Shown here: positions 8,878-18,622 of the stretch, in pieces
Layout of the letters: every line of letters begins with the position of its first letter
Position numbering within the stretch: position 1 is the stretch's first letter
Assembly (NCBI GenBank): GCA_002794465.1
Contig: MTSL01000101.1
Coordinates: 81,978-145,977, forward strand
Direction: 5' to 3'
DNA: 64,000 nucleotides
Origin: Paramicrosporidium saccamoebae
Lineage: Eukaryota > Rozellomycota
Made by a program: the position numbers and the translations under genes
The notes under the pieces: generated by a model
Seen by the model: the letters and a program-made list of their open reading frames with translations, nothing else
What the model was told of the DNA's origin: nothing
Database searches by the model: none

Positions 8878-9920
8878 CTACGGTTTGTGGCGATACAAGT
8901 ATAATAGTCTACTGGATTTGTAGGCATCGGGAAGCAGTTCTTCAATGAACTGCAATGAGAGCTTGGGCCGTCTTTGATTCGACGAGGCTGGCTTGACAAA
9001 ATCAAATATACAATCTGGATTTCTCTGATGTCTAATGGTTTGGGAATCACCAACCTGTCGGAGTGAGCATAAAGAATGGGTCTACCTTGCGGAATATCAT
9101 CAGAGTGGAATGAGAGCATCCAAAAACGGGTCCACTCCGAGTATGGATCCGATTATTGATAGTCTTGCCAATCCAGACTGCATTTTCGACATAGTTGAAG
9201 CCCCAGGCCGTCACTACATCGACCAGATCAGCAAGATATTCAGTTTCTATCCAGATGAAGAGGAATCCCCCAGTCATGACACCAGGGAGTGATAAGGTGG
9301 CAAAAGATCCTTTGGGAGTGTTCTCCTCAGAAAACGGGGGATCCATGACCACTCCAAGCCAATCAGTAGACTCCAGGATGCGCAGATCAGGACTATTACA
9401 GAGGTTGGTGGGGAGATTCAAAGTTAATTTTTCACCAAAGCTTTGAGGATTGGAATCAATGATGAGAGCCCATGATCTGCTGAGTGGATCGGGTAAATTC
9501 AACACCATTGTGCCGCTCGGCGACCTTGGAGATTTTAGAGATTTGTCTTTGACAAGAGGCAATGACCCAACACCTCTCCGCTTAGTAGTCGGCATCCTAT
9601 CGGGCTCATCATCCGAGAGCTCTGCCTCTTCTGCGCTCTCAACCAACTCGTCTTCTGCAACATCCAACTCATATCCGTCACCCCATTGTACAGACTTTAC
9701 GGTAAACGAACTCGTCTGCACAAACACTTGATGTAATTGGGTGTCATTGAGCGGCTTGCCCGCGTCTTGTATTCGGTCGAGTTCTTCAAACTTTTTCATG
9801 ATGGCACTGATTGATTCTTCATCTTCCACATAGCCAACATAGTGTGTGGGACTATAGCATATTACAAGGAGGAGATTAAAGTTACTCAATAGTAGGTGGA
9901 CGAGCACATGCTCTCCTCAT
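8878..9920 (-). CDS. MT-A70 family adenine N6-methyltransferase, 325 aa, three exons
   Basis: Exons 9886-9920, 9086-9851 and 8878-9054, with introns of 34 nt (9852-9885) and 31 nt (9055-9085). The catalytic region shows LGVVMDPPFSEE, GGFLFIWIETEYL, YVENAVWIGKTINNRIHTRS, HSTLMIFRK and, across the last intron, RHQRNPDCIFDFVKP and QFIEELLPDAYK, i.e. the order seen in MT-A70 proteins (METTL3/METTL14/METTL4 group). The motif is DPPF rather than the usual DPPW. A disordered acidic and basic region precedes the domain. Whether the substrate is RNA or DNA, and which subfamily this is, cannot be told by eye. Confidence 0.8.
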
Positions 9921-9998
9921 CCTGGAACAGTATATAATTTCTGCATAACCTTTCAGAGTGGGACAGGGACGAAATTATTGCCACGGGAATTGCCGCGA

Positions 9999-10078
9999 AA
10001 TCACATGAATAGATTCCTAGAATCACACGGATAGATTCCTCTTGTGGAAAATCACATGAATAGATTCCTCTTGCGGAA
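9999..10078. repeat. about three tandem copies of a 29-nt unit upstream of ESA1
   Basis: Units beginning AATCACATGAATAGATTCCT occur at 9999, 10021 and 10050; the first is shortened to 22 nt. They lie in the 213-bp divergent promoter region between the MT-A70 gene and ESA1 and end 55 nt before the ESA1 start codon. Confidence 0.8.
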
Positions 10079-10133
10079 AATCACTATCAGGGCAAAATTC
10101 CATAAATGTCCACGGGCCAGGATTGTTTCTGCA

Positions 10134-11501
10134 ATGACGGCTGAAGAATTTTCACTGTCGCTGGACACGGACGGCGTTGTCCTGAAACCCGGCACCAAAT
10201 TGCAGGTGCAGAACAACATTGACGGCCAACACTTTTACCACCGCGCCGAAATCATGTCCACCCGGCTGGGCGACACGGGAATGGAATATTATGTGCATTA
10301 CATTGACTTTAACAAGCGTTTGGACGAATGGGTTACAGTCGGCAGAATGGACTTGTCAACGGCAGAGGTGCCGAATGTACCAGAAAAGGTGGCCAACAAG
10401 ACGCCAGCGAGTAAGAAACGGAAACGGGAGAAGGAACGACGGGGACGAAAGGTGGAGAGGGAGACTTTGGAGCTGGGACGGTCACCTTCGATCCTGTCCA
10501 GCTGCTCTGATGCACCGTCTCAATCAATGACCGAACTGAGCAAGACGCAGGAATTGGAAAAGCTGCGACGTGGTGGTTCCATGACGCAGCGTCTCGAGGA
10601 GGTGGCACGAGTGAAGAATATTGACAAAATCGAGATGGGAGCCCACGTTGTGCGCACATGGTACTTTTCATCCTATCCGCAGGAGATTTGTGGCACCACC
10701 GGTGACTCGACCGTCTTTATCTGTGAATTCTGTCTTGGCTACTTTGGCACAAAGTCGGATTTGACACGACATTGTCAGAAATGCACTGTGCACCATCCGC
10801 CCGGGACAGAGATTTACCGTGGAGGCGGCTTTTCGTTCTGGGAATTGGACGGCCACAAACAAAAGACATATTGTCGGAATCTGTGTCTTTTGTCAAAGCT
10901 GTTTCTGGATCACAAGACGCTCTTCTATGACGTTGATCCGTTTCTCTTCTATGTCCTGACTGAAAATGATGCCCGCGGCTGCCACTTTTTGGGCTACTTC
11001 TCCAAGGAAAAAGAGTCGGCGGACAATTATAATGTCGCCTGCATTCTCACCCTCCCCCAACACCAGCGGAAGGGCCACGGGAAGCTGCTGATCGACTTTA
11101 GTTACGAACTGACGAAACGGGAGGGCAAGGTTGGGTCGCCGGAAAAGCCACTGTCCGATTTGGGACTTTTGTCATATCGGTCGTACTGGAGCGAGACTCT
11201 TGTGTCTCTTTTCATGCTCGAGCTGGAGAAACAGGGCCCCAATGTCTCCGATGACGCCCGCTTTTCCATCTCCATCGAGCAGCTTAGTAAGGCCACCGGC
11301 TTTACCTGCGAAGACATTATACACACCCTTCAGGCAATGGATGCGTTGCGCTACCGACGCGGCCAACACATTGTGGTGTTGTCGGAGAAACATGTGGCAG
11401 ATTACGAAAAGAATCGCAAAAGACAGAGGGCAAAGATTGAGCCCAAGCTGATGCAGTGGACGCCTCCTGCCTTTACCGCCGCCCAACTGCGCTTCTTATA
11501 A
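10134..11501 (+). CDS. ESA1: MYST histone acetyltransferase Esa1/Tip60, 455 aa
   Basis: Catalytic subunit of NuA4-type complexes, acetylating H4 and H2A.Z. Order of domains: chromo-barrel near residues 15-75 (VQNNIDGQHFYHRAEIM, YYVHYIDFNKRLDEWV), a basic linker, the MYST zinc finger (CEFCLGYFGTKSDLTRHCQK), the conserved NLCLLSKLFLDHKTL with the autoacetylated lysine, the acetyl-CoA loop QHQRKGHGKLLIDFSYEL, and SPEKPLSDLGLLSYRSYW with the catalytic glutamate. I chose the ATG at 10134 (MTAEEFSL) since it gives the usual N-terminus; the frame stays open upstream through the tandem repeats. No intron needed. Confidence 0.95.
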   Translation: MTAEEFSLSLDTDGVVLKPGTKLQVQNNIDGQHFYHRAEIMSTRLGDTGMEYYVHYIDFNKRLDEWVTVGRMDLSTAEVPNVPEKVANKTPASKKRKREKERRGRKVERETLELGRSPSILSSCSDAPSQSMTELSKTQELEKLRRGGSMTQRLEEVARVKNIDKIEMGAHVVRTWYFSSYPQEICGTTGDSTVFICEFCLGYFGTKSDLTRHCQKCTVHHPPGTEIYRGGGFSFWELDGHKQKTYCRNLCLLSKLFLDHKTLFYDVDPFLFYVLTENDARGCHFLGYFSKEKESADNYNVACILTLPQHQRKGHGKLLIDFSYELTKREGKVGSPEKPLSDLGLLSYRSYWSETLVSLFMLELEKQGPNVSDDARFSISIEQLSKATGFTCEDIIHTLQAMDALRYRRGQHIVVLSEKHVADYEKNRKRQRAKIEPKLMQWTPPAFTAAQLRFL

Positions 11502-11518
11502 ACTGTAATATTATTTGA

Positions 11519-11650
11519 AGCAGAGGATTGATTAGTTGGGTATTTGAGCCTAGTGGGAGCTGTATCCTTGCGATTTTAAGATTAGCAGCGAACGATATCT
11601 CATCTCGCCTCTTCACGCCTGATATTCCCACTACGCGACATTATAACATG
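11519..11650 (-). repeat. dispersed element, copy E (reverse orientation)
   Basis: On the minus strand this shows TGTCGCGTAGTGGGAATATC, then GTTCGCTGCTAATCTTAAAA, AGGATACAGCTCCCAC and AAATACCCAACTAATCAATC with CTCTGC, in the same order as copies A-D. It lies directly behind ESA1 and is the only copy not between convergent genes. Confidence 0.75.
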
Positions 11651-12111
11651 GTATTCCAACATCTCATGTCCAGTAAATTTCAGAGCGTTTTACAAGAGCT
11701 CCTTGATAAGACACCCTTTATATGATAATCCATTTTACTCTATACGTCGCAGGATTGCATGAGATTGCATTCCCTAATAAGGATCAACATGACTGATGGG
11801 TTGATTGGCACGTCAACATAAATTAAATACGGAATATTCTTCCGAGGTAGTAGAGCCGCTTTTGAGAGAATATCAGGGGCCGCTGGCGCATTGTAAGCCA
11901 AACCCAGTCAACTTTTAGTTGATCACCCAGAGTTTTTGCAAGTCCCCTATGCATTCTGATGGACGAATCACAGATAACATATATCACGAATATCAATGCT
12001 GACACCTTACACCCAAACAATTTATGAGGAGGCTAATAAACTTTCTTCTGGGATTATTGCTGGAGCAGACCGATGCATTGACGTTGATGATTCAGCCAGG
12101 GCGACGCAGAA
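11651..12111. other. intergenic, no gene seen
   Basis: About 460 bp between the element copy E and the RING gene. AT-rich; the short ORFs here have no recognisable content. Confidence 0.5.
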
Positions 12112-12826
12112 ATGCCCGGGATGAAACGTCCTCCCACGGCTATTAGGTCGCCCCTCCCCTCCTCCAGCGAAGGGGCAGTCGACGAACACACTGACTGCTC
12201 AGAGACGTCGCCAAAACGGCTACGTACATATCCCGTCGGTGCGAGGGTACGCTTGTCTATTGTCGCCAACCATATAGGACCCATTCAATCTGGATCCAGA
12301 CACTTCTAGCGACCCAAGCGATGGAGAATATGAACGAATTTCAGTTGGCTCCTCCTCAACCCGCGACTCGCGCACCTGGGTAGACAGTGACCCCGACTTG
12401 CACACTTACATTGTCTCTGACGACGTGGATGAGGACGAACGCTATGCCCGTCTCCTCCAACAGCAAGAGATTGCGTTGGCACGGTCATTCATGCCAGACG
12501 GTTTCTCAGAGTTGGGCGTTGAATCAGAGGGCAGTCTCGATATGAGCTACGAGGAGCTACTTGAATTACAGGAGAATCTGGGCGAGGTTAAGCAGCGTGG
12601 GATGGATGATACAAGTATTTCGAGATTGCCGGGTGTGAAATATACAGTGGGGATGGAGGTGGGCTGTGTGGTCTGCATGACCGACTTTGCACAAGACGAA
12701 TGTCTGGTGAGGCTGCCATGTATGCACCATTTCCACCAAGACTGTGCAGGAGGATGGCTTCGGGTGCGTGCCAGCTGTCCCGTCTGTCGAGAGATAGTTC
12801 CCAACCCGTCCATCAAAATTGACTGA
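12112..12826 (+). CDS. RING-H2 ubiquitin ligase-like protein, 227 aa, two exons
   Basis: Exons 12112-12246 and 12278-12826 around a 31-nt intron (donor GTACGC, acceptor TATAG). The N-terminal two thirds is acidic and serine-rich, likely disordered. The C-terminus holds a RING-H2: CVVCMTDFAQDECLVRLPC, then MHHFHQDCAGGWLRV and CPVCR, with all eight zinc ligands present. RING-H2 proteins of this layout act as E3 ubiquitin ligases; substrate unknown. No membrane segment. Confidence 0.8.
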
Positions 12827-13067
12827 TGAGCCGATAGTATAGATTCAATGTAAATTATGTGAAGTGTTACGTGTTAAGCGTCAAGTTGTCCTAGCAGCTC
12901 ACCAATGAGATTTATATTCAACAGATCATGTAAAGTCTGTGTGGATTTTGATCCGTAACTGTACTTGGAAGATTTAGACTAATGGTCTGACATCTCTAAT
13001 TAATAGATGTATATTTGTCCACCCATACCCACACATTTGCATACCCGGCCCCCTAACTAAATTCGTT

Positions 13068-13346
13068 TCATTGATCGAGGACAGCAAGGTAGCGTTTCAA
13101 TAGAGTAGTGTCGTGTCTGGGGAAATCGCATCGAGGAACTTGCTTGATGAACCGATGAATGTCGTCACGCAGCTTCTGTACCGTCTCGGCCATCGCCCGG
13201 CCTTGCAGTACCGCCTCCCTCTTCTCCTCTGTTCGTTGGACCCCATTTGCCCGTTCCACCAGTTGTGCTGCCTCCTCCAACAGTGCCACCACTCGCAACT
13301 CTAATGCGTGTCCTTCTATCCCACAATCCCCGTCTGTCGGAAACAT
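13068..13346 (-). CDS. unrecognised small helical protein, 92 aa
   Basis: ORF MFPTDGDCGIEGHALELRVV with a long helical, charged middle (LLEEAAQLVERANG and ETVQKLRDDIHRFIKQVPRC). It starts one codon after the in-frame stop of the upstream ORF 13350-13610, so the two could be parts of one gene with an intron I could not place, or separate genes. The composition resembles small subunits of mediator or kinetochore-type complexes, but no family is assigned. Confidence 0.45.
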   Translation of the reverse strand: MFPTDGDCGIEGHALELRVVALLEEAAQLVERANGVQRTEEKREAVLQGRAMAETVQKLRDDIHRFIKQVPRCDFPRHDTTLLKRYLAVLDQ

Positions 13347-13349
13347 TAT

Positions 13350-13610
13350 TTAATGGGCCACCCCGGCTAATTCGGTAGGAAGAAGGAAGTTCGCAACCTT
13401 GCCACGACAGCCCGTAGCCCTCGCGGTGTGGTTGTTGCCAGAGGCGGGCCAAGGCCCGTTATAGGATGCGTAGAGTGACGCTGGACTAGGAACCGCCCCG
13501 AAATACATGAGGTGTCGGGCCCAGTCCATCGACAAGATTACCAACAATAAAATCAAACTACTGACTAGCTGGTCTAACTTTCCCAACGTAGGTGTTGCTA
13601 TCCGGTCCAT
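13350..13610 (-). CDS. unrecognised small membrane protein, 86 aa
   Basis: ORF from ATG 13610 with one hydrophobic segment (LVSSLILLLVILSMDW, residues about 15-30) and no recognised domain. Its stop (13350-13352), one spacer codon and the ATG of the next ORF (13346) are all in the same frame. The start lies 38 nt from the divergent ACOT9 start, which supports it as a real 5' end. Confidence 0.4.
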   Translation of the reverse strand: MDRIATPTLGKLDQLVSSLILLLVILSMDWARHLMYFGAVPSPASLYASYNGPWPASGNNHTARATGCRGKVANFLLPTELAGVAH

Positions 13611-13648
13611 AGTGTAGTATCATATTGTAATATTAATGTTTCACATTC

Positions 13649-14962
13649 ATGGCTTTTATAGTGTGTGGCGGTGCCATAATGCGTAATTTCCATTTTGGGA
13701 CAGCCAGGACCATGTTGACACGTCGCTGGTTCAGTGGAAAGACGCCGTCGGCATTTCTTGCGGGTGCACTGCAGTACACAGCGGGTGCACCGTCGTCATC
13801 GCGGTCCCTGGTGCAGGTCCGGGTGCGTCGTCCAGCGAGGTCACACTTGATGAGTGTCATTTGGCGACACCGAATGCGCACGGCAACGAGTCCGACTTCG
13901 GTGCATATTGTCCGCGAAAAGACGACAGTGCACGGGGAGAAGCGGATTAGTGACTCGTTCTGTGAGGTACTGTTGCCGTTCCGCACCGAAACGACGCTGT
14001 TGGAAGAGTATGCGAGTATGCACGGGGGACTGCGGTTTGGGAAGCTGTTGGAGGACTTGGACGCGCTGGCAGCGTCGATTGCATATTTGCACTGCGACGA
14101 CGCGGGACTGACGCTTGTGACGGCGGCAGTGGACCGCATTGACCTGTTGAAACAATTTGACAGCGTGGTCAGCGATATTCGCATGCGCGGCTTTGTCACA
14201 TACGTGGGAACAAGCTCAATGGAGGTGACTATGGCCGTCGACATGGACGAGGCGAACGGCTGGGAGTTGGCCGCCTTGGCCAAGTTTGTCTTTGTGGCAC
14301 GCAGTCAGGATGGAAGCACCGCCGTCAAAGTACCGCGATTAGTGTTGGAGACGGCCCGCGAGCAGGAAATATACGACTTGGGCAAGGCGCGACACAAATA
14401 TCGACTGAGTCGGAGTGCGCAATCCCTTTTCCACCAGCCGCCCACCGAGACAGAGAGCATGATTCTGCATCGGCTGCTCATGCGACCGGATTCGGATGCG
14501 CATGTCTGGCCAATGCGCAGTACCGAGTTAACTTCGCTGCGTATATGTCATCCACAGGAGCGCAATATTCACAACTTTATCTTTGGAGGATATTTGATGC
14601 GTGAGGCCTTTGAATTGGCATACTCTACAGTCGCTCTGTTCACACGGGGCGCAGCCTTGACAGTGACGACGGTGGACGATGTCACCTTTGTACATCCCGT
14701 GGCTATTGGTTCCATGCTCAGTTTCTGTGCACGGATTGTCTACACGGATCAATGTCCGACCATGGCCGATCAACAACGTTTGCACGTAGAAGTGGTGGCA
14801 GATGTCATTGATCCAAAGAATGGCACACGTGTCACCACCAATACCTTTCACTACACCTTTACCCGACCCACCACCGATTTTGTTACTGTGGTGCCCGAAA
14901 CTTATACCGAAGCTATGCGATATCTGGAAGGAAAACGTCGTGTCGAGTCTAAACAGGATTAA
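13649..14962 (+). CDS. mitochondrial acyl-CoA thioesterase ACOT9-like, 437 aa
   Basis: Two hot-dog domains as in ACOT9/ACOT10: the first around residues 95-255 (SDSFCEVLLPFRTE, EDLDALAASIAYLHCDD, GFVTYVGTSSMEV), the second around 290-420 (HPQERNIHNFIFGGYLMREA, FVHPVAIGSMLSF). HNFIFGGYLMREAFELA is the hallmark of the second domain. The N-terminus is rich in arginine and hydrophobic residues (MRNFHFGTARTMLTRRWFSG from the second ATG), a good mitochondrial presequence. The enzyme hydrolyses acyl-CoA to free acid and CoA. Single exon. Confidence 0.85.
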   Translation: MAFIVCGGAIMRNFHFGTARTMLTRRWFSGKTPSAFLAGALQYTAGAPSSSRSLVQVRVRRPARSHLMSVIWRHRMRTATSPTSVHIVREKTTVHGEKRISDSFCEVLLPFRTETTLLEEYASMHGGLRFGKLLEDLDALAASIAYLHCDDAGLTLVTAAVDRIDLLKQFDSVVSDIRMRGFVTYVGTSSMEVTMAVDMDEANGWELAALAKFVFVARSQDGSTAVKVPRLVLETAREQEIYDLGKARHKYRLSRSAQSLFHQPPTETESMILHRLLMRPDSDAHVWPMRSTELTSLRICHPQERNIHNFIFGGYLMREAFELAYSTVALFTRGAALTVTTVDDVTFVHPVAIGSMLSFCARIVYTDQCPTMADQQRLHVEVVADVIDPKNGTRVTTNTFHYTFTRPTTDFVTVVPETYTEAMRYLEGKRRVESKQD

Positions 14963-15040
14963 CTGTGAATTGGCAATGTTGAATTACCGAGTTGATAACA
15001 AGAGTCCAGAGTAAAGGCTCATTTATGGAGCGAATGATAG

Positions 15041-15417
15041 TGGAAGCGCCACGGACCAAGTCTCTACTGTTTAGTAGGCAAGAGGAGAACTCATTCACTG
15101 TCGTTTGGTGTTGATCCGACGGCCTATTTCTAGTCTCAAAAATGATATACTAGTAATCTTAAAATAATATAGATACAGGTTTCACTGTCCCAAAGAATAT
15201 GGCAATCGATCTGTCGCGTAGTGGGGATAATACCACGGCCCAGTTTAGATGAGAAGAGAATTTATTCAGTCAGTCCAACGACCCATTTATAGTCTCACAA
15301 ATAACATAACCCTCAAATGGTAAGGATCTCATTATCCTTCATCGATTGTTCTGATTATCCCTTCTCCAACCTAGGGAACTATTTCCGAAAGACATGCCAA
15401 TCAGTCTTCTACGTCAC
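15041..15417 (+). repeat. dispersed element, copy B, with internal duplication
   Basis: Lies in the 574-bp tail-to-tail gap 14963-15536. The head GGCAATCGATCTGTCGCGTA with GTGGGGATAATACCACGG is at 15201-15238 and the end CTTCTACGTCAC at 15406-15417; CTTCTCCAACCTAGGGAACT is shared with copy A. A diverged half-copy precedes it: CCACGGACCAAG and GGCCTATTTCTAGTCTCA (15050-15140) parallel CCACGGCCCAGT and GACCCATTTATAGTCTCA (15232-15298). Confidence 0.7.
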
Positions 15418-15536
15418 AAATCCACTTTAACACGTATGTTTGGCCTAGAGATGATGTGTTGCTGTTAAAAACATCACAGAGTGTACGGATCAAAATTTCA
15501 ATTTTTAATACAATCTTCACACAACGAAAAACTAAA

Positions 15537-18488
15537 TTACGCCTTTCCAGTGTACTTGTACTCATCTCTATATGTTTTGATCAGATTGCGCAAGATGACT
15601 TTGGAGTCATCGGTGGTTGCAAATCGCATCAGTCGCTCCATCGGATTGCTGTCAAAGTACTTTTCAGTGGACGGAGGCGTGTCCAAATGACGCAGCAACA
15701 TGCACATGGCGGGAAGTTGCAGTAGTCGGAGATTAGCAGACAAACTACAATGGGCAAGCAGAAGCGGCGCAACATAGTAATGTTGATCGGCCTGTCGATG
15801 AGTGGCAAAGTCCAATAGCAAACGTGCCGTTCGGGGCTGCGACATCCAACGCACAAGAAGGGACAACAACACCGGCCGTCTGCGTAGCAATGCATTCCAA
15901 TGGTTTTGCATCAGTACAGACAGCAGGGAAATGACGCCCGGATCGTCGGATCGGACGAGGATGGCCAATACGACGTCAAGGATTTGAGAAAAGGTACCGA
16001 GATTAGCACCACCACAGACCGTGCGATGATGGAGTAGTTTAATCCACGCGCCGGACTGGTTAGAGTGAGTAAGGATGAAGCGATCAACCACCGGACAGGC
16101 GAGTAATTGACATTCCACAGATTGGATCAAAAATGCATCCAAAAGAGATATCATCCGGTCACTAAATCCTTGGGTCTCGAGAGTGGCAAGGACAGCAGAA
16201 ATGTCATCAGGATTGGAGCCCCTGATGAAACGTGCCAAATCCGTTCCAGACAGCAAATTTCCCTGTAGATATTCGTCGCTAGCCTTTTGGAGATTTACAT
16301 CGGCAAGATGTCCCAGCCCTGACTCGTAAAATGCAATGCGCATCCTCCACCGTTGTGACTCTGAAAGACCGATTTGCATAGTGCAATCCCGATCGAGATG
16401 TCGACTAATACAGCATCCCAATCGGTAGAATTCTGGCCGGGTTGCATTCGTTGGGTTTGATGAGGTTGGTTGGGGTAAATTAGACGTATCTAGCGGACTT
16501 GCTGTATCCGTTGTATTCATTGCATCCATTACAGCCACTGTATCCAGTGTATTCTCCGCACTCGCCACGTCCATCACACTCATTGCATCTAATGATAAAA
16601 ATGCCTCAACAATGGGCTGCAATTGGGACGGAGAGAGTTTCTCAAGAATATTGACAACACTGATCATTTGATGCAGAGAAGCAGCGGCAAATTCCTGGAC
16701 AAATTCAACAGAAACGGATCCACGTTCAAAAAGTAGCAATTTGATTGGGGAAGCACCGCATCGGAACAAACGCTCCATCATGTCAACAGGAAAGGCGCCG
16801 TGAAGCAGCTTGGCCAAATGGGGTTCATGAAGGCTGTTGGATCGATCCAGTACATTTAGACAGGTCAGACAAACTTCCGCACTAGGAGTTATTGGAAGAT
16901 GTTTCAAGATGATTGGGAGATTGTCCAGATTTTCCAACAGCAGTTGATCGACATTGGGCACTGTCTCCCAAAACACGGCACTGGTTAGAATCCATTCTGG
17001 AGGGGATTTGAGGGAGAGTTGTGTTCCATGGCAAAGTAACTTGGGAAGATAGCGATACGAAATCTCCGGATCGTCCATCCGAGTGGGAATGGGGCCGTGT
17101 CCTTTGAGTGCAAGCGCCGTCTGTACTGCGGGACAGTCTACACTAAATGCGGAAATTTCTTGGTAAAGTTCAGCGTCGAGATCTGCAGTGTCCACAATCA
17201 ATTGAAGTACCCGAAACAGATCCTCCGAGGGCGGAGTAGACAGAAGGATACGGATATGCAGAGCCACTTGCTCCACATTGATAGTAGCGAATAGATTCAA
17301 CCAACGCATTGCCGTGATCGTTGGTTTCTGCACTAGCGACGCAATAATCTCTTGAGAAACCCGCGAATGGAGAGTTACGATCAGAGGACGTAGACTTTTG
17401 ATCAGCTCTAATGGAATGTCTGTCTCTAAAGACTCGACAATAAACCGATCCAACTGACGGGCATCGGCCATATTCTTGACGACATTTCTAAACAGCAATT
17501 CCCAGCCCGTCTTGAAGAGGACAAAGAACCGATGCAGATGTGGCGTCATTAATCCCATATCCACCCGAAGGACACTCTCAAACACGGCTAAATCGTCACA
17601 GCATAACAAAATATCGTCAAGGGTCTTGGCGCAGACATCCCATGCCAAGTCGTTCTGCAGCGCCGATATCCGCGAATCTGCCAGAATGGAAATTAGTCGG
17701 GCCGGAGGGGTTTTTGCGACATTGTAAATCGTCTTGAACAAGGTCATTGTAGTCATTCTAAAGTCTCCTGTCGTCAGTCGGCTCCTCGCTGCCTCAATAT
17801 ACAACTCAAAATACAGCCCCAACGGCAGATCAGATGCCACAATGGGTGCATGATGGTCCAGGAACGCTTCTTCGCAGAGGAAAAAGTCCCTTATGACGCG
17901 TCTTATGACTGTCTCGTCGGGAATTAGAGGAGCGAACTGGAGCATTTGATCCGCAAGTTCCCCATACACTTTACGTCGGTTATTCTGTCGGCCCATCCAT
18001 GCACTGACCATCCTACCGATTGTTGGAAATGTCCTTACGGCAGTTGGATGGGTTTTGATAGCAGCACGAAGGAGTTCGTCCATGGACTTGGTTGTCGTCC
18101 CCAATACCTCTTCATGTTCCTCCATCCATTGGAGACATTTTTGCACGTCCTCAGCGCATGCACCACGGCCAAACTCGAGATACGCCGTTAGAATGGGGAT
18201 GAACGGACGTCCAAATTCGACCCGTCGTCGCTTCCCAGGTTGACTGTCCGTGAGTAAAAGATGCATCAACCTCCAGAACTGTTCATTTTGCATTACATCG
18301 GAAATCTTGTTTGAGCCCGACTTGAGGAGACGGTAAAAACTATCCAACAGCCACTCTAGTAAAAAGGTTCTCCGTGCCGGAAACACCAACGAGTCATCCT
18401 CATGCAGCTCCAAGGCTGTTCCCAGACGATCAACGAGTAGTCTTCGGGAATCCCGGATCACCTCAATACGCTCCATACACCCCGGCAT
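15537..18488 (-). CDS. large helical protein of unknown family, 983 aa
   Basis: Single long ORF from ATG 18488. The sequence is almost entirely amphipathic helix, compatible with an alpha-solenoid (HEAT-like) protein. A low-complexity insert around residues 640-690 has degenerate DAM and DTAS-type repeats. No membrane segment, nuclease or ATPase motif is visible. Ribosome-biogenesis or transport solenoids have this look, but I cannot assign a family. It ends a few bases after the gap that holds dispersed element copy B. Confidence 0.75.
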   Translation of the reverse strand: MPGCMERIEVIRDSRRLLVDRLGTALELHEDDSLVFPARRTFLLEWLLDSFYRLLKSGSNKISDVMQNEQFWRLMHLLLTDSQPGKRRRVEFGRPFIPILTAYLEFGRGACAEDVQKCLQWMEEHEEVLGTTTKSMDELLRAAIKTHPTAVRTFPTIGRMVSAWMGRQNNRRKVYGELADQMLQFAPLIPDETVIRRVIRDFFLCEEAFLDHHAPIVASDLPLGLYFELYIEAARSRLTTGDFRMTTMTLFKTIYNVAKTPPARLISILADSRISALQNDLAWDVCAKTLDDILLCCDDLAVFESVLRVDMGLMTPHLHRFFVLFKTGWELLFRNVVKNMADARQLDRFIVESLETDIPLELIKSLRPLIVTLHSRVSQEIIASLVQKPTITAMRWLNLFATINVEQVALHIRILLSTPPSEDLFRVLQLIVDTADLDAELYQEISAFSVDCPAVQTALALKGHGPIPTRMDDPEISYRYLPKLLCHGTQLSLKSPPEWILTSAVFWETVPNVDQLLLENLDNLPIILKHLPITPSAEVCLTCLNVLDRSNSLHEPHLAKLLHGAFPVDMMERLFRCGASPIKLLLFERGSVSVEFVQEFAAASLHQMISVVNILEKLSPSQLQPIVEAFLSLDAMSVMDVASAENTLDTVAVMDAMNTTDTASPLDTSNLPQPTSSNPTNATRPEFYRLGCCISRHLDRDCTMQIGLSESQRWRMRIAFYESGLGHLADVNLQKASDEYLQGNLLSGTDLARFIRGSNPDDISAVLATLETQGFSDRMISLLDAFLIQSVECQLLACPVVDRFILTHSNQSGAWIKLLHHRTVCGGANLGTFSQILDVVLAILVRSDDPGVISLLSVLMQNHWNALLRRRPVLLSLLVRWMSQPRTARLLLDFATHRQADQHYYVAPLLLAHCSLSANLRLLQLPAMCMLLRHLDTPPSTEKYFDSNPMERLMRFATTDDSKVILRNLIKTYRDEYKYTGKA

Positions 18489-18622
18489 TCATGTTGATAG
18501 GACATTTATATTTGTAATCTGATATTCATTGGCTGATTATTATGCTATATTGGCCCATTATATACCCATTCTGACTTGAATTGTGAATTCCATTCTTGTC
18601 TATCCTTATCCCCTTTATCTTC

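Noticed and set aside
11823-12020. 65-aa minus-strand frame
   Set aside because: No support beyond being open; AT-rich gap sequence.
13068-13610. Fusion of the two small minus-strand genes into one
   Set aside because: They share a frame, but the only donor/acceptor pair that removes the stop makes an intron of about 75 nt, out of line with this genome. Left as two entries.
13633-14283. 216-aa minus-strand frame inside ACOT9
   Set aside because: Shadow frame of a clearly recognised coding gene.
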